DNA of 64,000 bases, taken from contig NC_055990.1 of NCBI RefSeq assembly GCF_018446385.1, positions 26,745,891-26,809,890 of the forward strand, written 5' to 3'. The notes beneath the pieces were generated by a model, which searched no databases, was not told where the DNA came from, and saw only the letters and a list, made by a program, of their open reading frames with translations. Positions within the stretch are counted from its first letter, which is position 1, and every line of letters starts with the position of its first letter. Below, piece after piece: positions 57,971-64,000 of the stretch. Position numbers and translations under genes: made by a program. This stretch comes from Zingiber officinale. Taxonomy: Eukaryota > Streptophyta > Magnoliopsida > Zingiberales > Zingiberaceae.

Positions 57971-58367
57971 AGGTAAGTGAGGTAAGTCACTGGAGGGGAG
58001 TGACTGTGAGGACGCGTTCCCGGGAAGGGGACATTAGGCGTCGATCCGGCTTAGATCCATTTCGGATATCTAAGTCGAGATCGTGACTAGATTCCGGTCT
58101 CGGAAAGACGGAATCTAAGTCATACTCTTTCTTATCCATCTATTGAACTTTAACTGTGCTAACAATCTGTTTTACAGGATACATATTTGCCTCGGACTAA
58201 CCCTGTTTTGCAGGAAAAGGAGCTTTCTGAAACAAGGTGGTCCGGGCGCCCGGAGGGGATCCGGGCGCCCGGAGGTCCGGGTGCCCGGAAGGGATCCGGG
58301 CGCCCGGAAGGCAAATTTCATCCAGCCGAGTCGTCGCCACGAAGGGATCCAGGCGCCCGGGACAGCA

Positions 58368-58374
58368 TATAAAA
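58368..58374 (+). promoter_or_regulatory. TATA box of the LTR promoter
   Basis: TATAAAA just downstream of the GGGCGCCCGG cluster, the expected U3/R layout. Confidence 0.65.
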
Positions 58375-58743
58375 GAAGCCCCAGGTAGGAGCTTCAAAAA
58401 CATCAAGTCTGCACTGAAAACTTACTGCTTGCTCTGCTGCTCTACGCTCCTGCGACGCCACGAGGCTATTCCGACAAAGCGCTTTCTTAAAGTCTAACTC
58501 TTCTTCTCTTGTCGGTATTTTATTTCTGTCAATTCTTGTACTTATTTGTAATCTTCATTCGAATTGATAGTGATTGCCCAACGAAAGTACTCACGGAGTA
58601 CGGGCCTTCGAGTAGGAGTCGTCACAGGCTCCGAACGAAGTAAAAAACACCTGTGTCTATTTTAGTTTTCCGCTGCGTTTATACTCATCTTTATCGAATC
58701 GATATTCACCCCCCCCCTCTATCGAATCCAACGGTCTTACAAG

Positions 58744-58755
58744 TGGTATCAGAGC
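58744..58755 (+). other. Primer binding site, tRNA-iMet type
   Basis: TGGTATCAGAGC, 10 bases after the LTR end. Confidence 0.9.
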
Positions 58756-58976
58756 AGGTACCGCTCTGATTTGGTGCAACCACCAATCAGACAGGGGGTG
58801 GAAAATTTTTTTTTCCAAACTAATATTATTATCTTTTTGGAAGATTTTTTTCGTTGCACTTAAAATCTAAATTGGTACAACACCAACTTAGAGTTTATAT
58901 TTTTCCCCGCACTGCTAATCCAAGACGAAGTCTTGGGATTTTCTTTTTCCAGTTAATTTAGTGTGTGCAGGATAAG

Positions 58977-60647
58977 ATGTCTCAACAAGAAGGCTTCAGC
59001 ACAGTACGTCCTCCCCTATTCAACGGGGATGATTTTTCGTACTGGAAGAGGAGAATGGAGGTCTACATGAAGACAGACTACGACCAATGGATGAGCATTA
59101 CAAAGGCTTACAAAATTCCAGTAGACAACTCCGGGAAAATAGTAGACCCTGAAGAATGGACAAATGATTTAAAGAAAAAGGCATCAATTGAAAACAAAGC
59201 CATCAATACTCTACACTGCGGACTAACACGAGAAGAACTGAACCGGGTCGGACCGCATGAAAACGCTAAGGAGCTTTGGGATAAACTGATTGAGCTGCAC
59301 GAAGGAACAAGCGACGCGAAGGTAACAAAAAGAGATTTGCTGTTAAACAAAATTTTTAATATAAAAATGCAGGAAGGAGAAACGGCAAGTCAGCTCCACG
59401 CGAGGGTCAAAGATATCCTCAACGGTCTCCACGCGATAGGCCACCAAATGGAGAACCGAGACTTAATAAGGTACGCGTTAAATGCTTTTCCGCGAAATAA
59501 TTTGTGGGCATCAATTGTAGATGCCTACAAAATTTCAAAAAATTTATCTAAATTAAAATTGGATGAACTCTTCTGTGAATTAGAACTTCATGAGCAAACT
59601 AACGCCGGGGTCGAGAAAGGTGTAGCTTTATTTGCAGGTTCCTCTAAAGAAAAGAAGAACAAACCCGAATCTGAAGAAGATTCCGATCAAGACTCTGAAG
59701 ACGAAGAACACCTGGTGAACCTGGTAAGGAAAATGTTCACCAGGAAAAAGAGAAGCTTCAGCAAACAGGATCTTCAGAAGATCAGTTCGCCAGCCGACTC
59801 AAGAAATGTCACATGTTTCGGATGTAACAAAAAGGGGCACTACAAGAATGAATGCCCAAGATTGAAACTTGACAAACCAAAGTCAACAAAGAAGAAAGCC
59901 CTCAAAGCAACATGGGACGATTCCTCCTCAGACGAATCGGAAGGAGAAAGGCAAAAGCACCAAAGTCACCTCGCGCTGATGGCTCGCGAAGCTGAAACGG
60001 AAGACGAATCAGAGGAATCGGAAGACGGGTCCGAACCCGAATCAAGCCACGAGTCCGCACTCGTTTCCGAAGGTTCCGAAGAGGTATACCTAAACTTAAA
60101 TCGTAAATTCTTTAGAATTATCTCGTGTTTAAATAAAAAAGTAGTTAAGTTGGAAAATGAAAATAAATCGCTTCTTGAGGAAAATCAAAACCTCAAGGAA
60201 CAATTAAAAAATTCGAATCCAACTCAAGATCGAACACTTGAGGAGGAGAATTTATCATTAAAAAATGAAATTAATAAGTTAAAAGAATTGTTGGAAAAAT
60301 TCACAACAAGATCTAAAAATTTAGATTTAATTCTAAATAACCAAAAGGCATGCTATAATAAAACCGGACTTGGATATAAGTCAAACTCAAACAAAACCTT
60401 TAAATCATTATTAACCCAACACAAAGCAACTAAACAAGCTTGGGTCCCAAAAGCGTGCTTAACCACGCAAGTAGGACTTAATCAATTCTATATACCTAAA
60501 GATAAAATACATTATATAAACTTGAATAAATCAGATCAAAAACTAAAATATAAATTTAACTTAAAATCAAAATTCAAAACTCAACAAAATTTAGATTATC
60601 ACCAAGTTGATTATAACTATAAAAGAATACACAAACCCAAAATCTAA
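58977..60647 (+). CDS. gag: SIRE-like Gag, intact
   Basis: 556 residues from the first ATG (58977; the same frame is open upstream but has only GTG at 58965). Residues 1-220 are the copia gag (UBN2-type) fold: FNGDDFSYWKRRMEVYM, LWDKLIELHEGT and KMQEGETASQLHARV. A charged Glu/Asp/Ser linker follows (about 225-245), then a CCHC knuckle CFGCNKKGHYKNEC (280-293), an acidic Ser/Glu stretch (about 310-375), a coiled coil (about 388-446) and a basic tail to TAA at 60645-60647. Gag assembles particles in the cytoplasm and binds element RNA through the knuckle. It is uninterrupted, unlike the gags at 29063 and 41900. Confidence 0.9.
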   Translation: MSQQEGFSTVRPPLFNGDDFSYWKRRMEVYMKTDYDQWMSITKAYKIPVDNSGKIVDPEEWTNDLKKKASIENKAINTLHCGLTREELNRVGPHENAKELWDKLIELHEGTSDAKVTKRDLLLNKIFNIKMQEGETASQLHARVKDILNGLHAIGHQMENRDLIRYALNAFPRNNLWASIVDAYKISKNLSKLKLDELFCELELHEQTNAGVEKGVALFAGSSKEKKNKPESEEDSDQDSEDEEHLVNLVRKMFTRKKRSFSKQDLQKISSPADSRNVTCFGCNKKGHYKNECPRLKLDKPKSTKKKALKATWDDSSSDESEGERQKHQSHLALMAREAETEDESEESEDGSEPESSHESALVSEGSEEVYLNLNRKFFRIISCLNKKVVKLENENKSLLEENQNLKEQLKNSNPTQDRTLEEENLSLKNEINKLKELLEKFTTRSKNLDLILNNQKACYNKTGLGYKSNSNKTFKSLLTQHKATKQAWVPKACLTTQVGLNQFYIPKDKIHYINLNKSDQKLKYKFNLKSKFKTQQNLDYHQVDYNYKRIHKPKI

Positions 60648-61140
60648 ATTAAGGGCCAATAATTCAGGGGGAGATCTGGCACCTCCAAAACTAACATACC
60701 ACAAGGTAACCCAAAACAAACTAACTAATTAGGATTAGTAAAAGAGACCAAGTTTAACTTGACTCATGGTGGTGAAGTTTTGGATGATAGTACGTTAGGA
60801 AGCTTGGGCATCGCATGTCTAGAAAGATATGGCTTCTATCTAGTGCAAGTGACCGAAGCTACCCTTAAACGAATCCTAACCAGTTAGACCAAGATTTAGT
60901 ACTAAGTTCCGTGGATAGGACTATTCGGAAAACTTCGAAAGGTTGGTTACTTCTAATGATGTCCATGAGACTCACCAAGCTTAGAAGTTTATCCGAAGAA
61001 TGCCTATTTGTGGAAACCAAAGCTAAGTCTGAATCTAACACTAGTTAAACCAAAACTCTATAATCAAACCAATTTCATCTCACAAAACCATAGGTTTCCC
61101 TGATTGATAATATAGTTCGGGTGAGATGAATAAGGCTTTA
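60648..61140 (+). other. Conserved spacer after gag
   Basis: Contains a purine tract (AATTCAGGGGGAGATC, 60661) and about 370 bp homologous to the inverted 28240-28620. No ORF. Confidence 0.6.
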
Positions 61141-61870
61141 AAAATTAGTTTCAAAAATTTTAAACTTAAAAAATTTTTTTAACTTAAAAATCATTTTCAA
61201 AATTTTAACTTAAAAACTTCAATTTTTAACTTAAAAATTATTTTCAAAATTTTAAACTTAAAAATTATTTTCAAAATTTTAACTTAAAAATTATTTTCAA
61301 AATTATTTTCAAAATTTTAAACTTAAAAATTATTTTCAAAACTTTAACTTAAAAATTATTTTCAAAATTTTAAACTTAAAAATCATTTTCAAAATTTTAA
61401 CTTAAAATTTTCAATTTTTAACTTAAAAATTATTTTCAAAATTTTAAACTTAAAAATTATTTTCAAAATTTTAACTTAAAAATTATTTTCAAAATTTTAA
61501 ACTTAAAAATTATTTTCAAAATTTTAACTTAAAAATTATTTTCAAAATTATTTTCAAAATTTTAAACTTAAAAATTATTTTCAAAACTTTAACTTAAAAA
61601 TTATTTTCAAAATTTTAAACTTAAAAATCATTTTCAAAATTTTAACTTAAAAATTTCAATTTTTAACTTAAAAATTATTTTCAAAATTTTAAACTTAAAA
61701 ATTATTTTCAAAATTTTAACTTAAAAATTATTTTCAAAATTTTAACTTAAAAATTATTTTCAAAATTTTAAACTTAAAAATTATTTTCAAAATTTTAACT
61801 TAAAAATTATTTTCAAAATTATTTTCAAAATTTTAAACTTAAAAATTATTTTCAAAATTTTAATTTTAAC
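61141..61870 (+). repeat. AT-rich minisatellite between gag and pol
   Basis: Units of 'aacttaaaaattattttcaaaatttt', about 26-27 bp, in higher-order repeats of about 270 bp (compare 61190-61440 with 61430-61670). Confidence 0.85.
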
Positions 61871-61959
61871 TTAAATTAATTTCAAAATTAAGATTTTTTG
61901 TTAATGATTGATTAAAAATTGATAAACTAAGACTAACATAAAAATCCCACTTATTGTAG

Positions 61960-64000
61960 GAAACCAAGTGGATTTTGGACAGTGGTTGCTCCAAACATAT
62001 GACTGGAGATCACACCAAGTTCACTCAATTAACCTACAAAAGCCTAGGAACGGTTGCCTTTGGAAACAACGGTAAACTCAAGGTAATTGGTATAGGTAAT
62101 ATTGAATTAAAAATAGATTTCATAATTACAAATGTTCTACTTGTTGAAAATTTTAAATACAGTCTTCTGAGCATAAGTCAATTATGTGACACTAGGTATA
62201 AGGTAAAATTTCTATCTACAGAATGTTTGATCAAACATCTAGATAATCCAACTATAAGCCTAAAAGGCTTTAGAAAAGACAATATTTATGTCATTAACTT
62301 AACCACTTCTTCAGTCAAGTGTTATTTAACACAAAAAGAAGAAACCTGGTTATGACATAGAAGAATGTCACACACACATTTCAGAAACATAACTAAATTA
62401 AATGGTCTAGTTAGAGGCTTACCAAAATTACCTAACTTAGATTTAACGATATGTAATGCTTGTCAACAGGGCAAACAAACAAAATCTACCCACAAACCAA
62501 TTAATGAATCACAAACCAACTCAGTCCTAGAACTTTTACACTTAGACCTATTTGACTCCCATGGAGTTAAATCAATAAATGGAAGTCTATACTGTTTAGT
62601 TATAATAGATGACTATTCTAGGTTCACTTGGGTCAAATTCTTAAAAAATAAAGATGAAACCTTTGAAATTTTTACGAATTTCTGCAAACAAATTGAAAAT
62701 GAAAAAGGCATAAAAATTAAAAGAATCAGAAGTGATAATGGAGGAGAATTTAAAAATCATAATTTTGATAAATTTTGCCTTGAAAATGGCTACCATCATG
62801 AATTTTCTTGCCCTAAAACTCCCCAACAAAATGGAATTGTAGAAAGGAAAAATAGAACCTTACTTGAAGCATCTAGAACTATGCTAAATGAATATAACTT
62901 ACCTAAATATTTTTGGGCAGAAGCTGTTAGTACAGCCTGCTATGTACAAAACCGAACAACACTAAACAAAAACCACAATAAAACATTTTTTGAAATATTT
63001 TACAACAAACAACCTAATATAAAACACTTTAAGGTATTTGGTTGCCCAGCCTTTATCCTAAATACTAGAGAACACTTAGGCAAATTCACTTCCAAAATAG
63101 AAAATGGAATTTTTCTAGGGTACTCTCTGAATAGCAGAGGCTACAGAATTTATAATAAAGTTACCTTAAGAATTGAGGAAACCACCAATGTAAAATTCAA
63201 AGAATCCAATCAAAACCTAGAACAAGCCCAACCTCAACCAGTTGACCCTGAAGGAACAAACCAAACCCAAAATCATGAAGAAGAAGAACAACTACAAGAA
63301 AGTCAACCTTCTAGAACCATAAGAGTCAACCCAAACCATCCTACTGATCAAATAATTGGTGACCCAGACCTTAGGGTCCAAACTAGGTCATCTTTCAGAA
63401 ACCTAAGTCAAATCTCGTTAATCTCAAATATTGAACCCAAAACTGTAGCTGAATCCCTACTTGACCCAGACTGGGTCATAGCTATGCAAGAAGAATTAGC
63501 TCAATTTGAGCGTAATGAAGTTTGGGACCTAGTACCTCCACCTAACGATAAGAAAATAATAGAAACCAAATGGGTATTTCGAAACAAGTTAAGTGAAACT
63601 GGAGAAATTACTAGGAACAAAGCCAGGTTAGTTGCCAAAGGGTTCAGTCAAGTTGAAGGACTTGACTATGATGAAACTTATGCCCCGGTAGCTAGACTAG
63701 AGTCTATTAGAATGTTACTAAGCTATGCAGCCCATAAAGGATTCAAACTATACCAAATGGATGTCAAGTCTGCCTTTCTTAATGGATTGATAAAAGAAGA
63801 AGTTTATGTAGGTCAGCCACCAGGTTTTGAAAGCCTAGAACACCCTGATTATGTCTACAAATTAAAAAGGCATTAATGGACTTAAACAGGCACCTAGGGC
63901 ATGGTATGAAAGACTAACCTCTTACTTAACCTCTAAAGGGTTCAATCAAGGTCAAATTGACCCAACACTATTTGTGAAATCAATAAAAGAAGATATTTTT
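61960..64000 (+). pseudogene. pol: SIRE-like pol, lightly damaged, cut by the window edge
   Basis: The frame opens at 61960 just after TAG; no ATG lies before the protease DSGCSKHMTGD (about 61978). The pre-integrase region has a nonsense change TGG to TGA (62353-62355) right before HRRMSH; from there integrase is open with HLDLF (about 62540), SDNGGEF (about 62730) and NGIVERKNR (about 62830), and RT with KWVFRNKLS and [11 protein letters not shown] (about 63750). Two single-base losses near 63865 and 63875 shift the frame; it continues [13 protein letters not shown] to the edge. YVDD and RNase H lie beyond. The damage is slight, which fits a fairly recent insertion. Confidence 0.85.

Larger units (their letters stand above)
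57664..58733 (+). repeat. 5' LTR of the SIRE-like element at 57664
   Basis: Starts TGTTGGTGCGGTTAGCAC and ends near CGAATCCAAC(G), about 1070 bp. Contains 55-60 bp repeats (57765-57965; 'gtcgacgggctgaccgga'), a GGGCGCCCGG cluster (58244-58362), a TATAAAA box (58368-58374) and the 'cgggccttcgagtaggagtcg' stretch shared with the LTR at 48062. Confidence 0.85.
57664..64000 (+). mobile_element. SIRE-like copia element, nearly intact, running off the window
   Basis: 5' LTR (57664-58733), tRNA-iMet primer site (58744-58755), intact gag (58977-60647), spacer and AT-rich minisatellite, then pol from 61960. It sits inside the LTR of the copia element, after ACATC (57659-57663), which should recur at its far end. 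It is the youngest insertion of this part by position. Confidence 0.9.

Noticed and set aside
58965..58976. Gag start at 58965
   Set aside because: That codon is GTG; the first ATG in frame is 58977, followed by a normal gag start.

Overview
The window is plant nuclear DNA, almost certainly from a monocot; a Zingiberales-like genome is a guess from the style of its repeats. It is dominated by LTR retrotransposons, many nested in one another. Only one complete host gene can be read: an ERD15/CID1-like gene, with promoter at about 14.18-14.25 kb and a two-exon coding sequence at 15374-15945. A second host gene is represented only by the 3' end of its coding sequence (3-439), which is broken by a 20-G homopolymer.

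Layout. 717-7693 is a large non-coding LTR element (LARD type) with TG..CA ends and ATCTT target duplications; its interior is tandem repeats. 7.7-14.1 kb is intergenic DNA with decayed repeats, including a 73-bp tandem array and two copies of a TATA-containing LTR segment. 14.18-16.0 kb is the ERD15-like gene. About 17.8-21.83 kb is a decayed Ty1/copia element on + (gag, integrase, RT with many stops), cut off inside RNase H by a new LTR at 21828.

21.8-49.3 kb is a nested block. A minus-strand SIRE-like element (3' LTR 22466-23764) has gag but no integrase/RT; in the place of pol it carries a separate, apparently spliced ORF. Its gag is split by a gypsy-type solo LTR (29675-41690, TTCAG duplications). 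That LTR is itself split by a gag-only LTR element (32653-41203, TATGA flanks, TR-GAG type). At about 41895 the minus element meets, head to head, a plus-strand SIRE-like element (gag, AT-rich spacer, nearly intact pol, 3' LTR 48062-49264).

49.8-64 kb: a minus-strand Ty1/copia element (LTR 49787-52450, decayed pol, second LTR from 56974) carries in its second LTR a plus-strand SIRE-like element (57664 to beyond the window) with an intact gag and a lightly damaged pol.

Themes that simple annotation does not explain: three SIRE-like elements share a hypervariable AT-rich minisatellite after gag, with matching splice-like signals at both edges in the two that have pol; GGCGCC palindrome arrays sit in SIRE-like LTRs and again upstream of the extra ORF; and two elements with matching target duplications have LTR pairs that differ in whole blocks. 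Coding coordinates were corrected where the apparent start was not ATG. Nothing suggests bacterial, organellar or viral-particle genes.
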